Assembly (NCBI GenBank): GCA_037200005.1
Contig: JBBCGY010000001.1
Location: 292,416-356,415 of the forward strand
Length of the DNA stretch: 64,000 nt
Source of the DNA: Alphaproteobacteria bacterium
GTDB taxonomy: Bacteria > Pseudomonadota > Alphaproteobacteria > UBA9219 > RFNS01
Reading direction: 5' to 3'
This document shows positions 34,399 to 44,466 of this stretch, piece after piece (the first letter of the stretch is position 1; every line of letters starts with the position of its first letter). The notes under the pieces are model-generated. The model was not told the DNA's origin. It did no database searches and was given only the letters and a program-made list of their open reading frames with translations. A program made the position numbers and the translations under genes.

Positions 34399-35542
34399 AT
34401 GACCGCTAAACCAGATTACTACACCACCCTCGGCGTCGCGCGCGAGGCCGACGAGGCGGCGCTGAAAAAGGCCTATCGCCAATTGGCGATGCAATATCAT
34501 CCCGACCGCAATCCCGGCGCGACCATGCGGCGGAAGCCAAGTTCAAGGACATCAACGAAGCCTATGCCATCCTCAGCGACGGGCAGAAGCGCGCCGCCTA
34601 TGACCGGTTCGGCCATGCCGCGTTCGAGCAGGGCGGCCCAGGGGGAGGCGGTTTCGGCGGCGGCGGGCTTCGATTTCGCGGGCGGGTTCGCCGATATTTT
34701 CGAGGATATGTTCAGCGAAATTCTCGGCGGCGGACGCGCGCGGGGCGGCGGCCAGCAGGGCCAGGCGCGCGGCGCCGATATCCGCCATGATCTGACGATC
34801 ACGCTCGGCGAGGCCTTTACCGGCACGGAAAAGCCCATCACCGTGGGCGCGGTCGGTTTCCTGCGACGACTGCAAAGGATCCGGCGCGGCGCCCGGAACT
34901 TCGCCGGTCGCCTGTTCGACCTGCGCGGGCCATGGCCGTGTGCGGCAACAACAAGGATTTTTCACCATCGAGCGCCCCTGCCCCACATGCCAGGGCGCGG
35001 GCCGCGTGATCAAGACGCCGTGCAAAAGCTGCGCCGGATCGGGCCGCACGCGGCAGGAAAAAAAGCTCGCGGTCAGCATTCCGGCGGGCGTGGAAGACGG
35101 CACGCGCATCCGCCTGTCCGGCGAGGGCGAGGCTGGAGCGCGCGGCGCGCCGCCCGGCGATCTTTATGTGTTTCTCGGACTCGACCGGCATGAATTGTTC
35201 CAGCGCGAGGGCGCGAATCTTTATTGCCGCGTGCCGGTGCCGATGACGACGGCGGCGCTGGGCGGCGATATCGAGGTTCCGGCCATCGACGGCAATCCGG
35301 CCAAGGTCGAGGTCAAGGCGGGCACGCAGCCCGGTCACCGCGAGCGGCTTCGCGGGCGCGGCATGAGCATCCTGCGCAACACCAACCGCGGCGATCTTTA
35401 TGTCGAGATCGCGGTCGAGACGCCGACCCATATGACCAAAAAGCAAAAAGAAATCATGGCCGAGTTCGCCAAGGAAAGCGGCGAGAAAGCCTTCCCCGAA
35501 AGCCGGGGATTCTGGGAACGCATCAGGGCGGGGAAGAAATAG
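34399..35542 (+). CDS. dnaJ: Co-chaperone DnaJ, three apparent frameshifts
   Basis: DnaJ (about 380 aa after correction) stimulates the DnaK ATPase and delivers substrates. The J domain holds the HPD motif in [11 protein letters not shown]; a Gly/Phe-rich linker follows; the zinc-finger region has C-x2-C-x-G repeats ([32 protein letters not shown] after frame correction); and the C-terminal substrate domain contains [22 protein letters not shown]. Breaks: near 34520 (one missing base), 34665 (one extra) and 34854 (one extra); net one base, leaving 381 codons. As in dnaK these look like sequence errors. It is separated from dnaK by two family D repeats. Confidence 0.94.
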
Positions 35543-35754
35543 CGCCCGGCCTCTTATCCGGGTCGACCGGCGATTGTTGCAGCGCGGGACCGATTGCCGC
35601 CGCTGAAAATGCCGAATGCAAACAAACGCTAAAAGACACCGGTCGCGCCGTTAACCATAATTTTGGCTTTGTGAAAGTATATGCGGCTGATAAAAACGCA
35701 TACGCATAATCCAATGCGTCTGGATTTAACTTCATACATTAAGGAGCAAGAATT

Positions 35755-36483
35755 ATGGCAAAAGAATTAGAAGGCAAGGTTGCCGTCGTGACCGGGGCCT
35801 CATCGGGCATTGGATTGGCCAGCCTGGAGGCGATGATTGCGGCAGGCGCGCAACTGGTGGCGGTCGCCCGCGACACCAAAGCGCTGGACGCGCTCCACGA
35901 GAAGCATGGCGATGCCGTGATCCCGCTGGCGATGGATCTGCTCGATCCGAAGGAACGGGCCTCCCTGGTGCCGAAAGTCCTCGCGGAAACCGGCCGCATC
36001 GACATCTTTCATGCGAATGCGGGCGCCTATGTCGACGGCAACGTGATCAACAACGATCCCGAGACCATCGACCGGGTGATCGACCTGAATTACAAAACCG
36101 TGATCCACAATGTGCGCGACGTTCTGCCCCACATGATCGAGCGCAAGACCGGCGACATCGTCGTCACGAGCTCGCTGGCGGGCCATTATCCTACGCCGTG
36201 GGAGCCGGTCTATGCGTCGTCGAAGCTGGCGATCAACAGATTCGTCGAGATCACGCGGCGTCAGCACCGTGATGACGGCGTTCGCCTGATGGAAATCTCG
36301 CCCGGCCCCGTCGAAACCTCGATGGTCGCGAGCTGGGAGCCCGAGAGGCTGAAGAAAGCCAAGGAAGACGGCATCCTGATTCCCGCCAAGGAAATCGGCG
36401 AAGCGGTGATGTTCGTGGTGACGCGTCCGCGCGGCATGACGGTTCGCGACATGGTCATTATCCCCAGCGGATTCGACCTCTAA
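35755..36483 (+). CDS. Short-chain dehydrogenase/reductase, copy 1
   Basis: A 242-aa classical SDR, a Rossmann-fold NAD(P)-dependent oxidoreductase. The cofactor motif is TGASSGIG (residues 14-21), the NAG-type motif is HANAG, the catalytic Ser is in VTSSLAG, and the YxxxK pair is in YASSK. The C-terminus holds SPGPVETS. Substrate unknown; the acidic residue that would select NAD over NADP is not clear. AAGGAG precedes ATG 35755. A paralog of identical corrected length follows 220 bases downstream. This copy has no frame errors although it lies between damaged genes. Confidence 0.9.
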   Translation: MAKELEGKVAVVTGASSGIGLASLEAMIAAGAQLVAVARDTKALDALHEKHGDAVIPLAMDLLDPKERASLVPKVLAETGRIDIFHANAGAYVDGNVINNDPETIDRVIDLNYKTVIHNVRDVLPHMIERKTGDIVVTSSLAGHYPTPWEPVYASSKLAINRFVEITRRQHRDDGVRLMEISPGPVETSMVASWEPERLKKAKEDGILIPAKEIGEAVMFVVTRPRGMTVRDMVIIPSGFDL

Positions 36484-36510
36484 TCGCATTATAGAGACTA
36501 TCGGCGACCA

Positions 36511-36540
36511 GGGCGCGCCACCGATCATGGTGGCGCGCCC
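36511..36540 (+). terminator. Strong hairpin after the first SDR gene
   Basis: Perfect 12-bp stem (36511-36522 with 36529-36540), loop GATCAT. No T-run follows, so it may be a transcript-stabilising or weak termination hairpin. Confidence 0.45.
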
Positions 36541-36702
36541 GCATCCGCCGACGCGGTCGATGGCGTCCGAAAGGCCCGGCGGCTTCCTCCGCTTAAGCTT
36601 CGTGGCTTATCGGCCGGCGCGCGCGGCCAATTGGCAGGCGCATGAAAATATGCTCTAGTGCGCCCCACCTGAATTTTATCTTCACACAAGGGAACAAGGA
36701 CT

Positions 36703-37434
36703 ATGGCAAAAGAATTGAAAGGCAAGATTGCCGTTGTGACCGGGGGCACGTCCGGCATCGGATTGGCCAGCGCTGAGGCAATGCTGGAGGCTGGCGCGCG
36801 CGTGGTGATCGTCAGCTTTGACAAGGCGGCGCTGAAGAAACTCCAGAAGAAGCACGGCGACGCCGTAATCCGCTTGGCCATGAACCTGCTCGAACCCGAA
36901 AGCCTGCGCGACGCTGGTGCCGAAAATCTTGAAGGAGACGGGCCGCATCGACATCTTTCATGCGAATGCGGGCTCGTATATCGGCGGCGACCTGGTCGAT
37001 AACGACCCTGATGCCATCGACCGGATGCTCAATCTGAATATCAACGTCGTCATGAAGAATGTGCGCGCCGCGCTGTCTCACATGATCAAGCGCAAGACGG
37101 GCGACATCATCGTCACCAGCTCGCTCGCGGGCCAGTATCCGACGCCATGGGAGCCGGTCTACGCGCCGTCCAAATGGGCGGTCGACGGCTTTGTTCAGAT
37201 CACGCGGCGCCAGGTATTCCAGCACGGCATTCGCGTCGGCTCGATCTCGCCCGGCCCCGTCGAAACCGCGCTTGTCGCGGACTGGCCCTGCCAAGAAACT
37301 GAAGGAAGCCAGGGATTCGGGAGCCTTGCTCAATCCCAAGGAAGTGGCGAACGTGATCATGTTCATGCTGACGCGGCCCGCGCTACATGACGATTCGCGA
37401 CGTGGTCATGATGCCCACGAATTTCGATCTCTAG
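36703..37434 (+). CDS. Short-chain dehydrogenase/reductase, copy 2, three apparent frameshifts
   Basis: Paralog of the preceding SDR with TGGTSGIG, HANAG, VTSSLAG and YAPSK motifs, and the same C-terminal style (MTIRDVVMMPTNFDL). The frame breaks near 36910, 37288 and 37385, each consistent with one extra base. Removing three bases gives 243 codons, exactly the length of copy 1, which strongly supports insertion errors rather than decay. The pair probably arose by tandem duplication. Substrate unknown. Confidence 0.85.
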
Positions 37435-37559
37435 CCGTCTGCCGAAGCGAGGGCGGCATTAAAACCGTCCGCAAGCCGTGATTTCGGCGCATCCGTCAGG
37501 GCCATGCCGGAAATCATGAGCGCTTGCACCGCCGATTGTTTCGCCGCCGGAGGCTCCAT

Positions 37560-37658
37560 TATTCCGGCGCACGCCCGGAATCCCATTGTTTTTCCTGCCG
37601 ATATCAACAATAAATGGGATTCCCGGGTTCGCGCCTGAAGGCGCGGCGCCGGAATGAC
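37560..37658. repeat. Family B double-hairpin repeat before ileS
   Basis: Variant of the composite element: ATTCCGGCGCACGCCCGGAAT, CCCATTG, a centre, AAATGGGATTCCCGG, hairpin, GCCGGAATGAC. It ends 22 bases before the ileS start, so the ileS promoter or leader includes it. Confidence 0.8.
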
Positions 37659-37680
37659 AAGCCTCCAACATGAATCCATC

Positions 37681-40553
37681 ATGACCGCCGATTACAACAA
37701 ACACCGTCTTCCTGCCGAAGACCCGACTTTCCGATGCGGGGCAGCCTCGCGCAGAAGGAGCCGGAGCTGCTCGCGCGCTGGCGGGACATGGAGCTTTACG
37801 CCCGGCAGCGCGAAACGGCGAAAGGGCGCAAGAAATTCCTGCTCCATGACGGCCCGCCCTATGCCAACGGCAGCATTCATATCGGCCACGCGCTGAACAA
37901 GATTTTGAAGGATGTGGTGAACCGCGCTTATTACGGGCTCGGCCACGACACGGCCTATATTCCTGGGCTGGGACTGCCACGGGCTTCCGATCGAATGGAA
38001 GGTCGAAGAAAATTACCGCGCCAAGGGCAAGGACAAAGACCAGATTCCCACGCTGCAGTTTCGCGGCGAGTGCCGCGATTTCGCCGCGCACTGGCTCAAG
38101 GCGCAGTCGGACGAATTTCAGCGCCTCGGCGTTCTCGGCGACTGGAGCCGTCCCTATTCGACCATGACTCCCGGCGGCGGAAGCGCAAATCCTGCGCGAG
38201 ATCCACAAGTTTCTGCTGAACGGCCTGTTGTATAAGGGCGTCAAGCCGGTGATGTGGTCGGTGGTCGAAAAGACCGCGCTCGCCGAAGCCGAGATCGAAT
38301 ATCACGACCATAAATCGACGACGCTATGGGTGAAGTTCCCAATCATCAAGAGCGGCAATCCGGCGCTGGCGGGCGCGAGCGTCGTCATCTGGACGACGAC
38401 GCCGTGGACGATTCCGGCGAATCGCGCCATCGCGTATGGCGCGGAGATCGAATATGCGGTTTATGAGGTTGCGGCGATTCACGAAGGCGCGACGGCGAAA
38501 ATCGGCGATCGTTTGGTTATCGCCAAAGAATTATCGGCAAATTTTTCTGCTTCGGCGAAGCTGGAATTAAAAGCGATAGACGGAAAAACTGATCTTGCCG
38601 GAATGATCTGTGCTCACCCCCCTGCGCGGGCAGGGCTATGATTTTGATGTTCCGTTGCTGCCCGGCGAATTTGTCACCACGGAAGCGGGCACTGGCTTCG
38701 TGCATATCGCGCCGTCTCACGGCGAGGATGATTTCAATCTCGGACGCGCGCATGGCATCGAGATTGTCGATTATGTCGGCGATGACGGCGTCTATCGGGA
38801 GAATGTGCCGCTGTTCGCGGGTAAGGTGATCTATAAGCCCGACGGCAAAGTCGGCGACGCCAATGGCGCGGTCATCAAGGCGCTGGCGGAGGCGGGGGCG
38901 CTACTCGCCAAGGTCAATATCACGCACAGCTATCCGCATTCCTGGCGCTCGAAAGCGCCGCTGATTTTCCGCACCACCCCGCAATGGTTCATTGCGCTGG
39001 ATAAGGCTCCGGAAGGCCAGAAAGAAACTTTGCGCGCGATGGCGCTGCGCGCCATTGGCGAAACCCGCTGGGTTCCCGACATGGGCGAGAACCGTATCAC
39101 GGGCATGATCGAAACCCGCCCCGATTGGTGCATCAGCCGCCAGCGCGCCTGGGGCGTTCCGATTGCGCTTTTCATCGACAAGAAAACCGGCCAGCCCCTC
39201 AAGGACAAGGCGGTGCTGGAGCGTATCGCCGAAAGTTTTGCTAAAGAAGGCGCGGACGCCTGGTACAAGCACGACCCGCAGGATTATCTCGGCGAGAAGT
39301 ACAAGGCGGGCGATTACGATCAGGTATTCGATATCGTCGATGTGTGGTTCGAATCCGGCTCGACCCACGCTTTCGTGCTCGATCCGCTGTGCAATGGCGG
39401 CAACTGGCCGGAACTCGACTGGCCCGCGACGCTTTACCTCGAAGGCTCGGACCAGCATCGCGGCTGGTTCCATTCGTCGCTGCTGGAGTCCTGCGGCACG
39501 CGCGGGCGCGCGCCTTATGATTCGGTGGTGACGCACGGCTTCGTGCTCGACGAGCAGGGGCGGAAAATGTCGAAGTCGCTCGGCAACACGGTCGCGCCGC
39601 AGCCGGTCATCGAGCAGATGGGCGCGGATATCCTGCGCCTGTGGGTGGTGATGTCGGACTATAAGCAGGATTTGCGCATCGGCCCGGAAATCCTCAAACA
39701 GACTGGCGAATATTACCGCCGCCTGCGCAACACGCTGCGCTATCTGCTCGGCGCGCTCGATGGCATGAGCGCGGTGGAGCGCCTGCCCGCCACCGAAATG
39801 CCGGAGCTGGAGCAATGGGTTCTGCACCGGCTATGCGGGATCGACCGCGAAATCCGCCAGCATATCGCCGATTTCAATTTCAACCGCATCGCCGTGATGC
39901 TGCATGAGTTTTGCGCGGTGGATTTATCGGCGTTTTATTTCGACATCCGCAAGGACAGCCTTTATTGCGACCGGCCCGACAGCCTGCGCCGCCGGGCCGC
40001 GCGCACCGTCATGGAGCAGGTATTCGAATGCCTCGTCGCATGGCTCGCGCCGTTCCTGTGCTTCACCGCCGAGGAAGCATGGCTCGCTCGTTATCCTCAG
40101 GAAAACGGCAGCGTGCATCTGCAGCTGTTCCCGGCGATTCCGGCTTCATGGTTCAACGGGGCGCTGGCCGCGCGCTGGGAAAGTGTCAGGGACATCCGCC
40201 GCGCCGTCACCGGCGCGCTGGAACTGGCGCGCGCTGGCAAGACGATTGGTTCAAGCCTTCAGGCGCATCCCCAAGTCTATGTCACGGCGGAGCAGATCGC
40301 GCTGCTGAAGGAAATGGATTTCGCCGGGCTTTGCATCGCGTCGGGTGTGACGCTGCGCGAGGGCGAGGCTCCGGAAGGGGCTTTCCGGCTCGATGATGTG
40401 CCGGGGGTTGGCGTCGTCGTCGGCCTGGCGCAGGGGACGAAATGCGAACGCTGCTGGCAGGTTCTGCCCGAGGTCGGCAAGCATGCCGATCACCCGCTGC
40501 TGTGCGAACGGTGTCATGACGCCGTCGTCAATCATAACGCGGAGGCGGCATAA
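37681..40553 (+). CDS. ileS: Isoleucyl-tRNA synthetase, five apparent frameshifts
   Basis: IleRS (955 aa after correction) charges tRNA-Ile and edits valine. The class I motifs are HIGH ([12 protein letters not shown]) and KMSKS ([10 protein letters not shown]); the editing domain contains [15 protein letters not shown]; the C-terminal zinc motif is CERC ... CERC. Five single extra bases break the frame near 37703, 37727, 37967, 38171 and 38616, most in runs of C; removing five gives exactly 956 codons. From 38620 onward the frame is intact. The stop overlaps the lspA start by one base. ileS-lspA is a very common pair. Confidence 0.95.
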
Positions 40554-41131
40554 TGGGAAAATACGGTAGCGGCCACGATGATAATAACGACGATGGCAAT
40601 GAGCGCGATGATCGCGACGCCGTCGCCCGCGACCGCTTTAAGCATTTAGAAGACGCCTGGGACAAATCCGTCCTTTATGGCTTCGCCATCGCCGCGGGCA
40701 TTCTCGCCGTCGTGGCGGACCAGGCCAGCAAATGGTGGATACTCGAAAAACTGAGCGGCGGGCGCAGCATGGAAGTCATGCCGTTCCTGCGCTTCGACCT
40801 GGTGTGGAACAAGGGCATCACCTTCGGGATGCTGGGACACGACCATCATGGCAGCATGCAGTCGCGCATCCTTAGCGCGCTGTCCTTCGCCATTATGTTC
40901 GCGCTGGTGCAATGGCTGATGCGGGTCAAGCATCCATTCGCCGCCACCGGGATTGGCCTCGTCATCGGCGGCGCGCTCGGCAATGTCATCGACCGGGCGC
41001 AGCATGAAGCCGTGGTCGATTTCATCCATTTTTCTTTCTATCCGTGGGTCTTTAACGTCGCCGACAGCGCCATCATGATCGGCGTCGCGCTGCTGCTGAT
41101 CGATTCGTTCCTGAATCGCCACGAGGAATAG
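40553..41131 (+). CDS. lspA: Lipoprotein signal peptidase LspA with acidic N-terminal extension
   Basis: LspA (192 aa) is the membrane aspartyl peptidase that cleaves lipoprotein signal peptides. The catalytic Asp residues are in GNVIDRAQHEAVVDF and FNVADSAIM; KGITFGML is another family motif. Four membrane helices are visible. The first 38 residues are an unusual Asp/Asn-rich hydrophilic extension (SGHDDNNDDGNERDDRD); the family normally starts shortly before the first helix. ATG 40553 has GGAGG seven bases upstream and overlaps the ileS stop, so the extension appears to be translated. Its substrates here include MltA and the BamF-like lipoprotein. Confidence 0.93.
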   Translation: MGKYGSGHDDNNDDGNERDDRDAVARDRFKHLEDAWDKSVLYGFAIAAGILAVVADQASKWWILEKLSGGRSMEVMPFLRFDLVWNKGITFGMLGHDHHGSMQSRILSALSFAIMFALVQWLMRVKHPFAATGIGLVIGGALGNVIDRAQHEAVVDFIHFSFYPWVFNVADSAIMIGVALLLIDSFLNRHEE

Positions 41132-41197
41132 GGCGGCGGGCCGGATTGACTTTTGCGCCCATGCCGCCAAAATGGGCCGTCTTTTGAGGAAAAATAT

Positions 41198-41743
41198 ATG
41201 CGCCACAAGTTTCTGCCGCTTTTGCTGCTGCCACTGCTTCTCTCCGCTTGCGGCGAGACGCGCGAAGTGTTCGGCCTCGGCCGCGTGACCCCGGACGAGT
41301 TCGCGGTCGTGGACCGCCCGCCGCTCGCCATCCCCCCCGATTTCAAGCTGCGTCCGCCCGCGCCCGGCGCGGCGCGTCCGCAGGAACTGACGCCGGCCCA
41401 GCGCGCGGCTCAGGCCACGTTCGGCACCGCTGCCGCAGCGCCGCCCGCCGCCGGCGCCAAGGACAATGCCGAGAAAGATCTGCTCGCGAAGGCCGGCGCC
41501 GACAAGGCCGCGCCCGATATCCGCCGCACCGTCGATCAGGAAGCCTCGCAGCGCGTCAGCACCAGCCGCCATCTGGCGGATGATTTGCTGTGGTGGCGCA
41601 AGGACAAGGCGGACACATCGGCCACCGTCAATGCCGACGCCGAAGCGAAGCGCGTGCGCGACAATCAGGCCAAGGGCAAGCCCGCCAATGAAGGCGCGAC
41701 GCCGATCATCGAGCGCCGGAAGTCGGGATGGCTGGGACTGTGA
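41198..41743 (+). CDS. BamF-like (DUF3035) lipoprotein
   Basis: A 181-aa outer-membrane lipoprotein; the lipobox LLSAC puts the lipidated Cys at residue 18. The following FGLGRVTPDEFAVVDRPPLAIPPDF is the signature of the alphaproteobacterial DUF3035 family, described as the BamF subunit of the outer-membrane barrel assembly machine. The rest is Ala/Pro-rich and helical. ATG 41198 is preceded by GAGG. It lies directly after lspA and overlaps the first M16 peptidase gene by 16 bases. Confidence 0.85.
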   Translation: MRHKFLPLLLLPLLLSACGETREVFGLGRVTPDEFAVVDRPPLAIPPDFKLRPPAPGAARPQELTPAQRAAQATFGTAAAAPPAAGAKDNAEKDLLAKAGADKAAPDIRRTVDQEASQRVSTSRHLADDLLWWRKDKADTSATVNADAEAKRVRDNQAKGKPANEGATPIIERRKSGWLGL

Positions 41744-43125
41744 AGGGCGCCCTCATCACGGCGCTGGCGTTGCTGATCGCCCTTCCCGCCCCCGCCCAAG
41801 CCAAGGTTTTCAATCCCGTCAGTTTTACGCTCGACAATGGCATGGAAGTCGTGGTGGTGCCCAATCACCGCGCGCCGGTGGTGCATCACATGCTGTGGTT
41901 CAAAGTCGGCGCGGCGGATGAGGAGCCGGGAAAATCCGGCCTCGCGCATTATCTCGAGCATCTGTTATTCAAGGGAACGCCTTCCATGGCGGCGGGCGCG
42001 TACAGCAAGGTCATCGCCGCGGCGGGCGGGCACGACAATGCCTTCACTTCCAACGATTATACCGGCTATTACGCCACCGTTCCCGCCGAGTTTCTGCCGA
42101 AGCTGATGGCGATGGAAGCCGACCGGATGCAGAATCTCGCGCTGACCGATGAGGCGGCGCGGCCCGAGCTCAGCGTCGTGCTGGCGGAACGGCGGCAGCG
42201 CACCGACGACGATCCGCAAGGCCGGTTTCAGGAAAAAATGATGGCGGCGGTTTATGGCGGGCACGCCTATGGCCGCCCCGTCATCGGCTGGCGCAAGGAG
42301 GTGGAGAAAATGAATTTCCGCACCGCCGCCGAATTCTATCATCGCTGGTATCATCCCAATAACGCCGTGCTGGTCATCAGCGGCGACGTCACGCCCGAGC
42401 GCGTCAAGGAGCTTGCCGCCGAGACTTACGATCTGGTGCCGTCGCAAGAATTGCCGCCGCGCTTCGATCCGGACGCGGGGCTGAAGCCGCGCCAGAAGCC
42501 CGGCTCGGTCACGGTCAAGGATCCCGACGTGCAGCAGCCCGTTCTGCAGCGGATTTATGTCGCGCCGTCATACCGCACCGCGCATGAGCGCGAGGCCTAT
42601 GCGCTCGAAGTGCTGGCCGAGATTCTCGACGGCGGCGAGGTCGGCAGGCTCTACCGTTCGCTTGCCGTGCGGCAAAAACTGGCGGTCGGAACCGGCGCCG
42701 ATTATCATCCCGACGCGCGCGGGCCGGGGCAATTCACCTTCGGCGTCTCGCTGCGTCCGGGGGCGAATCCCTCCAAGGTCGCGGCGGCGCTGGATAGCTT
42801 GTTGCGCGATGTCGTTCAAAAAGGCGTGACGCCAGAGGAAACCGCCCAGGCCGTCAAGAGGCTGACGCGGCAGGCGATTTTCGCCCGCGACCATCTCACC
42901 GCGCCGGGGCGCTCTTTCGGCCAGACTCTGGCGACGGGCGGGACGATCAAGGATGTCGAGAATTGGCCGGAACATATAGAATCGGTGACGGCCGAAGATA
43001 TCAATGAGGCGGCGCGCAAACTGTTCGGCGGCAAGGATTACGTGACCGGCTTTCTGCTGCCGACCGGCGGCAAGCGCGGCGCGAAGCCGGCTGCCGTCAA
43101 GCCGCCGCAGGAGGAGATACGGTGA
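41728..43125 (+). CDS. M16 family zinc peptidase, active subunit
   Basis: A 465-aa exported peptidase of the pitrilysin/processing-peptidase family. A signal peptide covers residues 1-25 (ALPAPAQA cut site). The inverted zinc motif HYLEH is at H74, E77 and H78, with the downstream Glu expected in ELSVVLAERRQR. The C-terminal M16 domain is complete. It forms a tandem with a second, motif-less M16 protein, the usual heterodimer of one catalytic and one regulatory subunit. ATG 41728 or GTG 41740, which overlaps the upstream stop, may be the start. Confidence 0.93.
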   Translation: MAGTVKGALITALALLIALPAPAQAKVFNPVSFTLDNGMEVVVVPNHRAPVVHHMLWFKVGAADEEPGKSGLAHYLEHLLFKGTPSMAAGAYSKVIAAAGGHDNAFTSNDYTGYYATVPAEFLPKLMAMEADRMQNLALTDEAARPELSVVLAERRQRTDDDPQGRFQEKMMAAVYGGHAYGRPVIGWRKEVEKMNFRTAAEFYHRWYHPNNAVLVISGDVTPERVKELAAETYDLVPSQELPPRFDPDAGLKPRQKPGSVTVKDPDVQQPVLQRIYVAPSYRTAHEREAYALEVLAEILDGGEVGRLYRSLAVRQKLAVGTGADYHPDARGPGQFTFGVSLRPGANPSKVAAALDSLLRDVVQKGVTPEETAQAVKRLTRQAIFARDHLTAPGRSFGQTLATGGTIKDVENWPEHIESVTAEDINEAARKLFGGKDYVTGFLLPTGGKRGAKPAAVKPPQEEIR

Positions 43126-44456
43126 AAAAATTCCTCCTCGCGGCAATCTTGCTGGTTTTTTCTTCGCTGCCCGCCGCCGCGCTGCCGGTCGAGACGGTGA
43201 CGTCGGATTCGGGCATCGAGGCGTGGCTGGTGCAGGACAGGAGCGTTCCGGTCGTCAGCATCGCTTTCGCCTTCAGGGGCGGCGTCGAGCAAGACCCCGT
43301 GAAACGGCAGGGTTTGAGCGCGCTGCTGGCCGAGCTTATGACGGCGGGGGCGGCCGGGCGCGATGCCGCGCAATTTCAGCAGGCGCTGGCCGATCACGGC
43401 ATCCGGTTCGGCTTCAGCGCCGAGCGCGACGCCGTATCGGGATCGGTCAAGGCGCTGCGCGAAGACATGGACATGGCGGCGGAACTCGCCCATGACGCGC
43501 TGACCGCGCCGCGTTTCGACGCGGCGGATATCGAGCGCATCAAGCAGGAGCATATCACGGTGGTTTCGTCGCGCCTTGCCGATCCGGAATGGCAGGCGCG
43601 GCGGACGATGTTCGGCGCGCTGTTCCCCGGCCATCCTTACGCGCTGCGTTCCTACGGAACCAAGGCCAGCATCGCCGCCGCGACCACGGAGGATTTGCAG
43701 CAGGAGCGCAAGCGCCGCTTCGCCCGCGGCAATCTGCTGGTGACCGCCGTTGGCGACATCACGCCGCATGAACTTAATGTCTGGCTGGACAAGGTTTTCG
43801 GCGACCTGCCGGCGGAGGCGGATCTGCGCCCGGTGGCGGATATCGAGGCGCCGCCGCGCGGGATCACGATCCATGTGCCGCATGAAGGCGGGCAGTCGGT
43901 CCTTCTGTTCGCCGCGCCCGGCATCAAGCGCGACGATCCCGACTGGCACGCGGCGGCGATCCTGGATTATATTCTCGGCGGCGGCGGTTTTTCCTCGCGC
44001 CTGATGAATGAGGTGCGCGACAAGCGCGGCCTGACCTACGGCATCGGCGCGTCGCTGGCGGCCATGGATCATGCCGGGATCATGCTCGGCCAGGCGCTCA
44101 CCGCGAATGCCAAAGCCGGTGAAGCCTGGAAGGTGACGCGGAACGTCTGGGCCAAGACCTGGCAGGAGGGCGTGACCGAAGCCGAGCTTGCCGATGCGAA
44201 GAGCTATCTGATCGGCGCGCTGCCGACCGGCTTTACCTCCACCGACGCGATCGCCGCCGTCTTGCTGAATTTGCGGCAGGAGCATTTGCCCGCCGATTAT
44301 CTCGACGATCGCGAAGACCTGCTGGCCGCCGTCACCCGCGAGGATATCGCGCGCGCGGCGAAACGTCTGCTCGATCCGGCGCGGCTTACCTTGGTCGTCG
44401 TCGGCAAAGCGGCGGGAATCAAGGCGGACAAGGAAGAAAAATTTGTCAAGGAATGA
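43122..44456 (+). CDS. M16 family peptidase-like protein, non-catalytic subunit
   Basis: A 444-aa exported M16-fold protein with a signal peptide (LLVFSSLPAAA). At the position of the zinc motif it reads GLSALLAELMTAG, so the metal-binding His residues are absent. The C-terminal domain retains RLMNEVRDKRGLTYGIGAS, the conserved arginine/tyrosine region. The protein probably pairs with the preceding active subunit. It starts at GTG 43122, overlapping the upstream stop, with GGAGG close by. Confidence 0.92.
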   Translation: MKKFLLAAILLVFSSLPAAALPVETVTSDSGIEAWLVQDRSVPVVSIAFAFRGGVEQDPVKRQGLSALLAELMTAGAAGRDAAQFQQALADHGIRFGFSAERDAVSGSVKALREDMDMAAELAHDALTAPRFDAADIERIKQEHITVVSSRLADPEWQARRTMFGALFPGHPYALRSYGTKASIAAATTEDLQQERKRRFARGNLLVTAVGDITPHELNVWLDKVFGDLPAEADLRPVADIEAPPRGITIHVPHEGGQSVLLFAAPGIKRDDPDWHAAAILDYILGGGGFSSRLMNEVRDKRGLTYGIGASLAAMDHAGIMLGQALTANAKAGEAWKVTRNVWAKTWQEGVTEAELADAKSYLIGALPTGFTSTDAIAAVLLNLRQEHLPADYLDDREDLLAAVTREDIARAAKRLLDPARLTLVVVGKAAGIKADKEEKFVKE

Positions 44457-44466
44457 GGAACGAGAC

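Noticed and set aside
35523-35735. Minus-strand 70-residue frame before the first SDR
   Set aside because: No ribosome site upstream of its ATG, overlaps the end of dnaJ, and no recognisable pattern.
43122-44456. Loss of the zinc motif in the second M16 protein as a defect
   Set aside because: Non-catalytic partners are normal for tandem M16 pairs, so this is expected and not decay.
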